Origin: Chara braunii
Taxonomy: Eukaryota; Streptophyta; Charophyceae; Charales; Characeae
NCBI GenBank assembly: GCA_003427395.1
Contig: BFEA01000838.1
Span: forward strand, 426,072 to 448,365
Length of the DNA: 22,294 bases
Direction: 5' to 3'
This document shows positions 1-8,296 of this stretch, piece after piece. A program made the position numbers and the translations under genes. Each line of letters starts with the position of its first letter. The stretch's first letter is position 1. Under the pieces are notes generated by a model. That model was not told the DNA's origin, did no database searches, and saw nothing but the letters and a program-made list of their open reading frames with translations.

Positions 1-17
1 CTTTTGTACCGAAACTG

Positions 18-41
18 TTTTTTTTTTTTTTTTTTTTTTTT
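18..41. repeat. Poly(T) tract
   Basis: There are 24 consecutive T on the plus strand. Other long T tracts in the window are the A-tails of SINEs inserted in minus orientation, so this is probably another tail, but no SINE body follows it directly. Confidence 0.7.
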
Positions 42-81
42 AACTGAATTACTGCATTGCTTTGGTACTCCCTAGTCGTTG

Positions 82-220
82 TTTTTTTTTTTTTTCTAAC
101 AAGAGACAACCCGAGTGAGTGCTAGGGGTGCTGATAAGAGCAGACACCACTAGCATACTCGGGGAGACTCCATCTATTGGTGGGGAGCAACACCTACAAG
201 AAACCGGGTTCAGAGTCCCT
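82..220 (-). mobile_element. SINE copy a (type I 3' module)
   Basis: Read on the minus strand, this copy has the shared SINE head (a GGGAC..CTG-like start, then CTCCCCACCAATAGATGGAG). It continues into the type I 3' module and ends in an A-tail, seen as T at 82-95. The 3' module has complementary arms TGCTAG and CTAGCA around a GGTG/CACC inner stem. The copy is diverged, and I see no clear target-site duplication. It lies just left of the adapter artefact at 230-267, so its right-hand context may be chimeric. Confidence 0.75.
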
Positions 221-229
221 GAACAACAT

Positions 230-267
230 CTGTCTCTTATACACATCTAGATGTGTATAAGAGACAG
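230..267. other. Tn5 mosaic-end pair (Nextera mate-pair junction), artefact
   Basis: CTGTCTCTTATACACATCT at 230-248 is the 19-bp Tn5 mosaic end used in Nextera libraries. Its exact reverse complement follows at 249-267 with nothing between them. This 38-bp palindrome is the known mate-pair circularisation junction, not genomic sequence. DNA to its left and right may not be adjacent in the genome. Confidence 0.96.
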
Positions 268-331
268 ACAATAGCTCTCTCAAGAAGGAAATGCAAAGCC
301 AACTTCGACGGTGGAAATCACACCCCATGCC

Positions 332-335
<4 letters not shown>

Positions 336-368
<33 letters not shown>

Positions 369-486
369 AAAAAACAGTCCCTCCAGTGCTAGCAATGCTG
401 TTAAGAGCAGACACCGCTAGCACCTGGGGATAGGCTCCATCTATTGGTGGGGAGCATCACCTGCTGGAAAACGGGTCCAGCGTCCC
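336..486 (-). mobile_element. SINE copy b (type I 3' module)
   Basis: A 32-T tract (336-367) is the minus-strand A-tail. After it, on the plus strand, come the type I module (gctagc...cagacaccgctagcac) and the shared head (ctccatctattggtgggga, then a gctggaaa..gggtccagcgtccc block). It has the same organisation as the copies at 82-220 and 11879-12030. The 5' boundary may extend some 35-40 bp past 486, as in the copy at 9709-9918, but that part is too diverged to fix. Confidence 0.82.
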
Positions 487-627
487 TTGCGATTGCAATA
501 GAAAACACAGGTCATCTCAGAAAGTCTGTAAGCTGAACCTGCCAACATTGATTACCCTGGAGGCCAGGGGATTGACTGAGCGGGGGGGGGGCTCTTCACC
601 CTGATGTTTGGCGCCAGATTTCCTCTG

Positions 628-1249
628 TCACTGCTGGCTCCTTCCTCTGACCATGTTGATCGGTGATGCCAGAAGGCTGGAAACCGAGTCCAGCATCCCT
701 GCCTCGTTCTGCCGCACCGTCAGGGGCCAAGCGGAGGTCCACTGGGGGGCACCAGTGAGTACTTCCGCCGTCCCCCAACACTTGCCTGTCCCATTACTGA
801 AACTGACTGTCCCGTTCTGACGAAAGGCCAAGGTTATGTTCCGCGGGGCCAGGGTTTGACTACCCAACCCATTCTTCAATTGCTTGGTGGTGGGGCGGGA
901 ATGGGTCTGCAAAGTCTTCTGCCGGGCACAGAGGAACATCCGGACTAATCGTGGTCCAGTCTTTGAATACCAGATGGTAGTCCCGGAGAGGCCTTATGCT
1001 GGCCGCATCGTTCTCGGGCTGAATCCGTGTGTCCCAAGGTCCGGACACCCCATGCCATTTAGCAACCTGATGTTCAAATGTTTCGGTGCATAGACCATCA
1101 ACAAGAAAACGCAAAAGTTTCTCTGCTCCACACGGATGAAGGCGCCCACCCTTCACGATGAGGTAGAAACCCAATCTTTCTTCATCGGTCACAAGCACTC
1201 TCCTTCCCACTACGTGCTTCGCAACCATTGGTAGGAAATCCACCGCCAT
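628..1249 (-). pseudogene. Broken coding fragment, family not recognised
   Basis: I do not recognise this protein. A minus-strand frame is open for about 129 codons from 1249 to 860. A second frame (about 939-628) looks protein-like after a frameshift, with the residues NITLAFRQNGTVSF and TGAPQWTSAW. The support for coding is comparative: the 87-bp part at 1131-1217 recurs at 2605-2691 with no indel, and both copies read HVVGRRV.V.DEERLGFYLI in the same frame. No catalytic motif is visible. A diverged SINE-head-like patch (about 672-698) overlaps the second frame. It is most likely a decayed piece of a transposon-encoded gene; a host pseudogene is possible. Confidence 0.4.
1131..1217. repeat. 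87-bp dispersed repeat, copy 1
   Basis: This matches 2605-2691 over its whole 87 bp with about six substitutions and no gap, both copies in the same orientation. It lies inside the open minus-strand frame at 860-1249. Confidence 0.85.
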
Positions 1250-1538
1250 TATGTCTTACACTCTTTTGGCCTTTGCTTTTTACCTACAACCCAGTTATTC
1301 CACCACCTCTCCACTAACCTCGATATGAGCATTTTTTTTAACACCGTACATGCTCCTGACATGAGGACACCATACATTCTCCTGAAGCAGAGGTGGAGTA
1401 AAAGGTACCCTTTTCAGTTTTGCAGAGTGGGTGGGAACGGAACCTAGTGTGTACCTTTTCCGGTGTAAGTCGGGCACGTGTCTACTGGAGTAATCACATG
1501 ATGTCACGTCTACCATGATGGCAGCAGCCTTGCCTTCA
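1250..1538. other. No assignable gene; one short minus open frame
   Basis: A 73-codon minus-strand frame (1295-1516) lies just upstream of the broken fragment at 628-1249 and might be its N-terminal part. Nothing in it is recognisable. Confidence 0.3.
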
Positions 1539-1570
1539 CTTTCCTTCTTACCTACTCATCCCCACCACCA

Positions 1571-1633
<63 letters not shown>

Positions 1634-1670
1634 NCTTTCCTTCTTACCTACTCATCCCCACCACCACTCT
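1539..1670. repeat. 36-bp duplication across a one-N gap (likely assembly artefact)
   Basis: The 36 bp beginning CTTTCCTTCTTACCTACTCA at 1539-1574 is repeated exactly at 1635-1670. Between them are only CT dinucleotides and a single N at 1634. The second copy begins immediately after the N. This is the usual result of two overlapping contig ends placed side by side rather than merged. Confidence 0.85.
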
Positions 1671-1695
1671 CCTCTCTCTCTCTCTCTCTCCCTCC

Positions 1696-1766
<71 letters not shown>
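1575..1766. repeat. (CT)n microsatellite
   Basis: Long CT runs sit on both sides of the N at 1634, with a short CCCTCCCCCTCCC interruption near 1690-1703. The true length is unknown because of the gap. Serine/leucine and arginine/glutamate frames across it are meaningless translations of the repeat. Confidence 0.95.
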
Positions 1767-1768
<2 letters not shown>

Positions 1769-2074
1769 GTTCTGGGGTCCTTTTTCCTCTTGCATCACCG
1801 TGATTTTTAACTTTTGTTCCACGTTTCCTTTTCTTTCCGCTTGCCTTTTTCACAGACAGTCCCAAAATATAAACACATTTTGCTGTGTGGTTAGTTCCGC
1901 AGGTCTGAGTTGCAATGGACAGCTTCTGCCAACTCAGGTACTTCTGCCGAAGGTCCTTTTGCATTGGATTGGATTGGTTCTGCCAGTAGGAGGGTTCAAG
2001 GCCAGCTCGGCTACTTTCGCCCTAGGTACCCTTTCGTTTCTAGCACATTCAGTCGTACACCGAGCAGGCGACAA
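1767..2074. other. No gene recognised
   Basis: This is unique-looking sequence between the CT repeat and the next TTAA-flanked element. Open frames are short and without motifs. Confidence 0.5.
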
Positions 2075-2078
2075 TTAA

Positions 2079-2248
2079 ACCACCAGTAGTACGTCCGAGA
2101 CGGTTTACTACGGGGCACTTCATACCATCTCGGACCCCTTCTTTTGGCGGGTGCGGCAAGCCATCTTGCTCTGCTGGCCAGCCCCAATAGTTGCCACAGC
2201 ATGCAAGCCCCAACTCTGAGAAACAAAACTGGGAAATGAATTGGTGGT
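2079..2248. mobile_element. TTAA-flanked MITE-like element, copy M4 (diverged)
   Basis: The left end is TTAA (2075-2078) followed by ACCACCAGTA. The right end reads GGTGGT followed by TTAG, a one-base decay of TTAA. Read inward from the right, the end is ACCACCAATTCATTTCCC, which resembles the left end of the copy at 14083-14258 (ACCGCCAGCACATTTCCC). At 170 bp it fits the 150-176 bp family. The interior does not align by eye with the other copies, so membership rests on termini and size. Confidence 0.55.
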
Positions 2249-2252
2249 TTAG

Positions 2253-2604
2253 AGCATCAGGTACATCGACAGTAAGATAAATCGACAGGAAGGTACATCG
2301 ACATAAAGGTACACCCATAAGGCTAAGATAACATGAAGTTGCCAATTCACCCTAAGCTTCTTGAGTCCGACCAGAAAGACCATGCTCTCTTTTTTCCTGA
2401 TCCAATCTTAGACTACTGATTGGGAGCAGCACCTGCTGGATGGATGGAAGGATGGAAGACAGACTGCCCGGCAAAACCGTCGCAGTATGATGATAGCATA
2501 AAACCAAATGCTATCGCACACGGTAAATACAGCACAACCGGGATTCCACCTAAATATTCAGGCCCGCATTCACTTAGGGTGGGCACGAGGCTTGTTGGGG
2601 GGCA
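2253..2604. other. No gene; possible SINE-head scrap
   Basis: Only short frames are present. attgggagcagcacctgctg near 2418-2438 resembles the SINE head but is too short to call with confidence. Confidence 0.35.
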
Positions 2605-2691
2605 CACGGATCAAGGCGCCCACGCTTCACGATGAGGTAGAAACCCAGTCTTTCTTCATCGCTCACAACCACTCTCCTTCCCACTACGTGC
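2605..2691. repeat. 87-bp dispersed repeat, copy 2
   Basis: This is the partner of 1131-1217. On the minus strand it keeps the same reading frame (HVVGRRVVVSDEERLGFYLI). The matching sequence stops where the 47-bp tandem pair begins. Confidence 0.85.
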
Positions 2692-2785
2692 ACTTCACTC
2701 CAGCTTGGACATCTCTCTCCTGTTCAGCATGAAAGCCCACTTTACTCCAGCTTGGACATCTCTCTCCTGGTCGGCATGAAAGATA
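2692..2785. repeat. Two-unit 47-bp tandem repeat
   Basis: Unit 1 (2692-2738) and unit 2 (2739-2785) share actccagcttggacatctct and the following ctcctg, ending in ggcatgaaag/agcatgaaag. They differ at only a few positions, so the duplication is fairly recent. It abuts the end of the 87-bp repeat. Confidence 0.85.
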
Positions 2786-3102
2786 AAATGGCCGACGTCC
2801 GCTCCACCACAGTGAAACGCACTCGCCATATGTAGACTGGAGAGCACGCACAAGCTCAACTGCCCATCTCGATCAAGGGCTCCATGTCATGGACCAGAGG
2901 CAAAGACCCTGATCAGTTTCCATATGCTGATGTGGGGTGGTGTCCAAATCCTGCCCATGCTTGCCATACGGCAAGGAGTGACCAAAGGCAGCATGCGACA
3001 ACCGTATCAGCAGGCACTGGAGGTGTGACCCTCCCCGTGATGCACTCGGTGCCTGCCCTAAAAAATTGCGAAGGCTGCGCTCAAGTAAAAGAACTACACT
3101 TG

Positions 3103-3155
3103 TTTTTTTTTTTTTTTTTTTTTTAAATACAAGGTGGGAACCGGGCTCAGCATCC
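3103..3155 (-). mobile_element. SINE remnant h
   Basis: A 22-T tract is followed closely by gggaaccgggctcagcatcc, a diverged match to the minus-strand SINE head end (ggaaaccgggtccagcgtcc). Most of the SINE body is missing, so this is an internally deleted or heavily decayed copy. Confidence 0.45.
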
Positions 3156-3481
3156 TGCAGCCCGAGTTCTCCGTGGCCGGAACACCTTGCTCGACTCAAA
3201 TTCCTGTGGCCTGTTATGTCAGGGGCGCTGGGACCATTCCCAGCTTATAGTGATTTTGTTTTCTCAAGGAAAAAAAGAAAAACACGGCAATTGAGCCTGC
3301 CTAGCCCTGGTGCCTGTAACTGCTATTCAGTCCAACTCACGCTCTGAGCTAATGAGGTTATAGTCCAAGGTGATTAACAGTGAGCGTCACTCCACTATTC
3401 TCCAAATGTGCAAAAAGCACTGCCATTGGCATGAGCCGGGACGCTGGTCGGGACATTACACTCAGTTTATACTCAGCAGAC
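3156..3481. other. No gene recognised
   Basis: There are only short frames and no repeat partner elsewhere in the window. Confidence 0.4.
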
Positions 3482-3694
3482 TCAGCAGACCCTATGCTGC
3501 ATGTTTTTCTCTACCTCCTGGGATCTCTCTGCTATCTGCTGCTTCCTGCTGTTTTCCGCTGTTTCTTCTGCTGTTTCTGATATCGCTTCTTCTCGAACTT
3601 CTTGGCTCTCTGCCGCCTGTGGTTCTTCTGCTGGTCTGCTGTTCTTCTGCTGTTTTCCTGCTAGTCTCCTGCCGGCTTTCTGTTGTTCCTCCAT
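3482..3694 (-). other. Low-complexity stretch, TTCTGCTGTT-rich; possible coiled-coil frame
   Basis: The plus strand is rich in irregular ttctgctg and ttcctgct units. The minus strand has a 70-codon open frame dominated by E, Q, A, S, K and R (for example EEPQAAESQEVREEAIS), the composition of a coiled coil. Simple-sequence DNA gives such frames by chance, and no domain is recognisable, so I do not call a gene. Confidence 0.3.
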
Positions 3695-3939
3695 ATTCGG
3701 AACACCTGTAAGCAGTTGCAGGTGAATTGACTTGAGATGGGAAGCCCGATTCTCAGCATAAAATCCTTCAGCATATTGACATTATAGGCGCCCTGTGGAT
3801 AGTTGGTGGATGGCAGGGATTAAGGGATGGAGGGAGACTCCACTGGTGGCCCCCAGTGCCCCCCTCCAATACCCGACCCTGCTGCAGGATAGGCGTGGAA
3901 GAGTAGACTTCGATATGGTTTCCAGCACAAGGGCGTCAC

Positions 3940-4117
3940 TTTCAATGATCTACTATGATGAAAAGATGTATCTAAGGGACGCTGGACCCGGTTTCCAGCA
4001 GGTGATGCTCCCCACCAATAGATGGAGCGGCCCGCCAGGCAAAGCCTCAATCTCGGTGGTTCTCTTACCACCACCAGGATGGAGGCTTTGCACATGGGCC
4101 TAAAAAAAAAAAAAAAA
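3940..4117 (+). mobile_element. SINE copy f (type II 3' module), nearly complete
   Basis: In plus orientation this has the 5' leader (tgatctactatgatg...agatgtatc), the head starting GGGACGCTGGACCCGG (3976) and running through TGCTCCCCACCAATAGATGG, then the type II 3' module and a 16-A tail (4102-4117). The 3' module folds well: CAAAGCCTC (4040-4048) pairs with GAGGCTTTG (4082-4090), enclosing GGTGGT (4055-4060) paired with ACCACC (4067-4072). I find no clear target-site duplication. The 5' leader matches other copies, including 9709-9918, so it belongs to the element. Confidence 0.85.
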
Positions 4118-4142
4118 GACTGAATCCTCCGCCAGAACATGG

Positions 4143-4250
4143 AGAGATACATTGCCGATTCCCTCTGGGTTTGGCTGGTGATGCCATCCCCTTGGGGGAG
4201 CACAACAACATTGGCAAGGGACGCGGGGCCCGGTTCCCAGCTTGTATACA
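4143..4250 (+). mobile_element. Diverged SINE head fragments
   Basis: Two degraded head-like stretches follow one another. The first runs from gagatacattg to ggtgatgcc. The second is gggacgcggggcccggttcc (4217-4236). Each resembles part of the GGGACGCTGGACCCGGTTTCC head, but they are too decayed to bound as elements. Confidence 0.4.
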
Positions 4251-4418
4251 AAGGGGAAAATTGCATCTATACCCGGAGGGAGTTGAACTTTGCATAGTAC
4301 CCAACTTTTCCCCTGTGCGAAACTGTAGGTGTACCGAATCCCGCAGACCCTGGATTCAGAGCACAAAATTATGCTCATGCCCACAAAGTACACCGTTGTG
4401 GCCCAACGGCTGCCGTTT

Positions 4419-4709
4419 GTCAAAATGGACATTTTTTATTTTTTGAACGAAATTGAAACCGAGTTTTTTGGCCGAAAACTCGTCAGCATTTGCTGTTCCT
4501 GAGGGTCGGACCCCCTGGCTGTACATGGACCTAGCTTGAGACCAGGCACCTCCAGGCAGTCCTGCTTGGAGGTGCCTGTCTCAAGCTAGGTCCGTGTACA
4601 GCCAGGGGGTCCAGCGTTTTACCCTCAGGAACAACAAATTTTGACTAGTTTTCGGCCAAAAAACTCAGTTTCAATTTCGTTCAAAAAATAAAAAAATGTC
4701 AATTTTGAC
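4419..4709. mobile_element. 291-bp fold-back element (long inverted repeat)
   Basis: The left arm (4419-4553) and right arm (4568-4709) are reverse complements at roughly 90% identity with a few small indels. They are separated by about 14 nt, part of which can also pair. Landmarks on the left arm are GAACGAAATTGAAACCGAG, GGCCGAAAACT, GTTCCTGAGGGT and CCCCCTGGCTGTACATGGAC; each recurs inverted on the right arm. It could be a fold-back transposon or long-TIR MITE, or simply an inverted duplication. If transcribed it would form a long hairpin RNA. No target-site duplication is evident. Confidence 0.85.
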
Positions 4710-5177
4710 GAAATGGTCGTTTACAAAGGTCTGAGAGTTTACCAGTGTTTCATGCGTCTTTGTATGAGTGAGTCATGTATCATGTGTACTGACTAAAGTT
4801 GTACGTGAGTAAGCTGTCAATCATCTGTGAAGTAGATGTGGTGGAATGTGTGAGTCAGTGGAGGGGTGAGGGAGTAACATGCATTATGAAGCAGTCCACT
4901 AGTCCGCAGCACCTAGTGTCATACATCTTGTCATACTTGTCATTCATGTTTTGTGCGTGTCGTAAGCGACAGTCATTCCACAGTCATTGTTACATTCTTC
5001 CCCTCCCCGGCCTCTCTATTATTCCGGCAGTGAAGTCGGGGCTCACTAGTATGCCTCATTCAAGTCTCTTGAGCATTCCCCTGCTTTGTCGTGGTGCGGC
5101 GTCGAGCCATTTGTCAGGCCTGCAAGATTCCATGACCGACTGCCATGACAGCGAGAATCTCTGACCGACTGCTAGGA
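4710..5177. other. No gene; unassigned sequence 3' of the LINE
   Basis: This is downstream of the minus-strand LINE and may include its 3' UTR. I see no A-tail (T tract on the plus strand) that would mark the LINE end. A short imperfect repeat (gaccgactgc twice near 5133-5172) precedes the G-rich minisatellite. Confidence 0.4.
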
Positions 5178-5322
5178 CAGGGAGGGGGGAGGAGGGGAAA
5201 GTGGAGAAAAGGGAGGGGGTAGAAGAAAGGGAGGTGATTGGGGGGGAAGGGGAGGGGGTAGAAGAAAGGGAGGTGGATTGGGGGGGGAAGGGGAGGTGGA
5301 TGGGGGTGGAGGAGGAGGGGGC
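5178..5322. repeat. G-rich minisatellite, period about 39-41 bp
   Basis: The unit beginning gggagggggtagaagaaagg occurs at 5211 and 5250, with a partial third unit from 5291. The plus strand carries many runs of four or more G, so G-quadruplexes are possible. On the minus strand the repeat reads as polyproline, which extends the LINE frame artificially. It lies where the LINE 3' UTR would be expected. Confidence 0.85.
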
Positions 5323-5339
5323 AGGATTATGAAGTTGGT

Positions 5340-5607
5340 CGGACGATAGTGTATTTCAAAGCATGCCGTTGGCCTGAATTCCCACTGATCTTCTGCCATA
5401 AGCCACGGATGCCACTGCAGGTTATGTCGGTCATCCAGACTACACATTTTATTATGCGGATCCAGCTGCGTCTCTGAAAACCTGTTGAGAAGTTGTGTTC
5501 TTTTGGCCGCGTCTTGTTTTTGCTCTAGGCTGCTTTGCAAGGACTTCCAGGCTTGATGGGTCTGTGTTATTATTTCATCGTTGATCGCTGCCTTAGCATG
5601 TGGGAAC
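5340..5607 (-). pseudogene. LINE ORF2 extreme C-terminus
   Basis: The minus-strand frame continues from the zf-RVT region with a helix-rich basic and acidic tail (for example KSLQSSLEQKQDAAKRTQLL). It then runs into the polyproline translation of the G-rich repeat, so the real stop codon is probably lost or lies near 5340. The function of this tail is unknown. Confidence 0.55.
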
Positions 5608-5931
5608 TCAAAGGTGTGCTGACCTCTTTCGTGGGAGCATCTCATGCGCCAAGCTGCCATCAATGTTGAGTGCAAAGGCTGACCAATGAGAAAGATCTTG
5701 GTGGTCCTGGCCAAAAAGAAGGGATAACGCATTCCAGGGTAGGTGATTTCCAGTCAGATAATGACAGGCTGTATCCCACCATCTCCACAGACGCGCCACC
5801 ATAGGGCAGTCGAGAAGGTAGTGTTCTAATGTTGCTCTCTTCCTAGGCACACCCACATCACAGTAAGAGCATAGGGCGGAGAGAAGCCCGTTGCTCTCCA
5901 AGTCCGTTCTCTCCGTCAACCAATCTGACAT
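5608..5931 (-). pseudogene. LINE ORF2 zf-RVT zinc-binding domain
   Basis: The frame is open for 107 codons. It contains CSYCDVGVPRKRATLEHYLL followed by DCPMVARLW: a C-x2-C pair, then H-x4-C, followed by the W that is common after this motif. This is the reverse-transcriptase-associated zinc-binding domain that follows RT in many plant LINE ORF2 proteins and in host sequences derived from them. It is thought to bind nucleic acid during target-primed reverse transcription. All four zinc ligands are present here. The upstream frame connects through 5932-6360 after a frameshift. Confidence 0.85.
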
Positions 5932-7400
5932 CTGTCACAATGGATGATATGTCATTGGAGCGCCCTATAATTGGTGGGTTTTATGTGGGAGTAAGCTGAC
6001 CATCTAAAGAAACGAAGGTCTTCTTTGTTTAGGGTGGAGTCCCTTTCCCACCTATGCAGTATATTGTCCATTATAGGTATCAGTTGTCAAGTGGCTCTGT
6101 ACCCTTTCTTGACTGTGTACTGCCATGGGTGCATTGTATTGTCTACCCCCCATTTCCATTCCCACTCAGCGGGATCAAACGGGAGGCAAGAGATAGAAAT
6201 AGTGGGTTCAGAAGGGAAGTAGGTTTCGTCATCATCTTGCACCACCCTTACTCTCATGTAAGAGATCGAGGGTTGATTCTGTTTGTCAGCTTCTTGTGAT
6301 CGTTTTATAGCTGACCATCTCGCTCCTGGTAGCGATGGGGAGAATGCTTGAAGATCAATGCTGTTGTGATTAGCCCTGTGCTACTCTATACATGGACATT
6401 GGGAGGGGTAGATTTTCCATGTTGATCACCCAATCACCTTCAACCAACAGGGGGCCCTTCATGAGTTTTTGGATCCAGGCTAGCGGGACGGATTCCTGCA
6501 GCTCTCGCAGATCCTGACCAAGGAAAGGCATTTGCCCTACCCGCTCCCTCATTGTCTCTTCCGTTACCCAGTTGGCAGTCTGAGCATCCCACAGGTCAGC
6601 CAATATAAAAACTCCCTTTTTTACCCACTTTCTCCATTTGGATTTGCGGCCCAAGGAGAAAGGCTGCTCATCTTGGTCTAGGATACCCGGATGGCTGAAC
6701 AGCTGTTGCCGGCTGATCTCATGCCATCTAAGGGGGACGGGTTTCATTTTAGGGCAGTTTTTTTCTCCAGAGGCGTATGAAGTCCGGCCACAGCGGATCC
6801 GTGCGTGTATCCCATTTAGCTCTCCCTGTTGGAGTATCATCCCTGTCCAGTCGTGGGATAAAAGGGATGGGCCATGCCGAATTTGTCAGCCACTGCAGGG
6901 GGTGTACTAGCCGTTCCGAGGCGGATTTAGGGGTCATGACAGCAATCTGTATGTGTGCATAAGGGGCTCACGGGATGTCGTTCCCTAATAGCAGTCTGAT
7001 CAGGAATTTCATCATAAGGGCATCGATCTCTTGTTGAGGATCTACAATCCCAATGCCCCCTATGCTCCTCGGTTGGGTTAGTATATCCCATGCAAGTCGC
7101 TTAATACAATTAGTTTCAGTGTGGTTATTTTTCCACAAAAGGTTGAGGCTGCTTGCTGCAACTTGGCAAGTTGTTTATGAGTTAGTGGCCAGAATGCGGC
7201 TTTGTACCAAATTGCCGCAAAGATTGCGTTGTTGAGGGCGAGCGCTCTGCCCACTAGTGAGGTGGGTTTGCCATCCCATTGCGCCATTCTTTGGATGACA
7301 AGGTCCACCAATGCATCTCTATGGTCTGGGGGGGGTCCCTGGGCTGTCAGTCTGACCCCAAGCACCCTAATGGCGGCTTCCTTTGCTTTCCATGCCACTT
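5932..7400 (-). pseudogene. LINE ORF2 thumb and post-RT region
   Basis: Three frames cover this stretch. At 7398-7078 comes the post-RT pattern with AAIRVLGVRLT, WDGKPTSLVGRALALNNAIF and IWYKAAFWPLT, which corresponds to the RyLGv...W...lS..gR motif of LINE thumb regions. After a frameshift near 7130 it continues with LAWDILTQPRSIGGIGIVDP, the conserved GG(I/L)G(I)xD segment. From 6840 to 6370 a 156-codon frame carries the connecting region. From about 6360 to 5950 another frame continues (EWEWKWGVDNTMHPWQYTVK) with one TGA near 6095. No enzymatic residues are expected here. The breaks are consistent with neutral decay. Confidence 0.8.
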
Positions 7401-7479
7401 AAGGTTGTATCGGGGGTCCCTCATCCGTTGGGTGCAACCACCAGCCTTCCGTCTTCGTACCCCAGTTGACCTTCATGTC

Positions 7480-8290
7480 CGCCGCCAACTAAAAGAGGTG
7501 AATGGTGTGTGCCAGCGCTTGAAGGGTACTGACGTTGGCCCGGAAGAGGACCGTGAGATCGTCGGCAAACAGCGAGGTTACTAGAATCAAGTGTTGCAGG
7601 ATCTCGGGTACGTCGGTTTTTTGAATAAGGTGGATGGATCTTATCATCGTCGCCAGTGCTTCCATCACCGAGACAAACAACATCAGCGCAATGGGGTCCC
7701 CTTGTCTGACCGATCTTTATAGACAAAATGGGGGGGGCAGATGACCATTCAACATAATATTGGTCGCTGCCATTCTGTGCAAGATGTTGATCCATTTGCG
7801 AAACAGAGGACCAAACTGCATCTTGTCCAAGCACATGTCTAGAAAGTCCCAGTCAACATGATCATATGCCTTCTCAAAATCTATAAACAAAATTGCAGCC
7901 TCCACTCTTCTTTGTTTCGCATAACGTATGGTTTCGTTAACTAGCATAATATTGTCTTGGATATTTATGTATGGCATCTGGATGGATGAGGTGTGGTAGT
8001 CGAGGTAGGAGTTTCGTGGCCCATGCTTTGGCCACTATCTTGTAGGGCACCGAAAGTAATGTTATCGGGCGATAGTTACGTATTAACAGGGTGGTCACTC
8101 CTTGTCCTATCATCTCCCCAAATGTCTCTTCATGAAAAACCGCATTTACATAGGTGACAAAGTCATTTGAAAAGACCTCCCATAAATGTAACCAGAATTC
8201 TTTCGGGAATGAGTCAAGTCCCGGGGTCTTTTCATCATTCATTCCTTGTAATGCTTGGAGGAGGTCTGAAGAGGTAAGTGGAGCTTCCAA
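7480..8290 (-). pseudogene. LINE ORF2 reverse transcriptase domain
   Basis: The motifs appear in the expected order: fingers (MNDEKTPGLDSFPKEFW, about 8200-8245), RNYRPITLLSVPYKIVAKAW, motif A with the catalytic aspartate (FIDFEKAYDHVDW, about 7850-7890), motif B (RSVRQGDP, 7693-7710) and motif C FADD (7558-7569). Catalytic aspartates of A and C are retained. Two pieces expected in LINE RTs are missing: the LIPK-type segment between TTLLI and RNYRPI, and the Q-x-GF-x2-GR segment between LIHPD and INIQDNIML. The frame changes at about 7970 and between motifs A and B. The domain would copy LINE RNA at a nicked target. This copy is inactive. Confidence 0.9.
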
Positions 8291-8296
8291 CGCCTC

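Noticed and set aside
49-246. Minus-strand open frame of 65 codons starting MCIRDR
   Set aside because: Its first residues are the translation of the Tn5 mosaic end, and the rest runs through a SINE and T tracts.
1515-2078. Open frames of 187 (plus) and 106 (minus) codons over the CT repeat
   Set aside because: They are Ser/Leu and Arg/Glu translations of a dinucleotide repeat containing an N gap.
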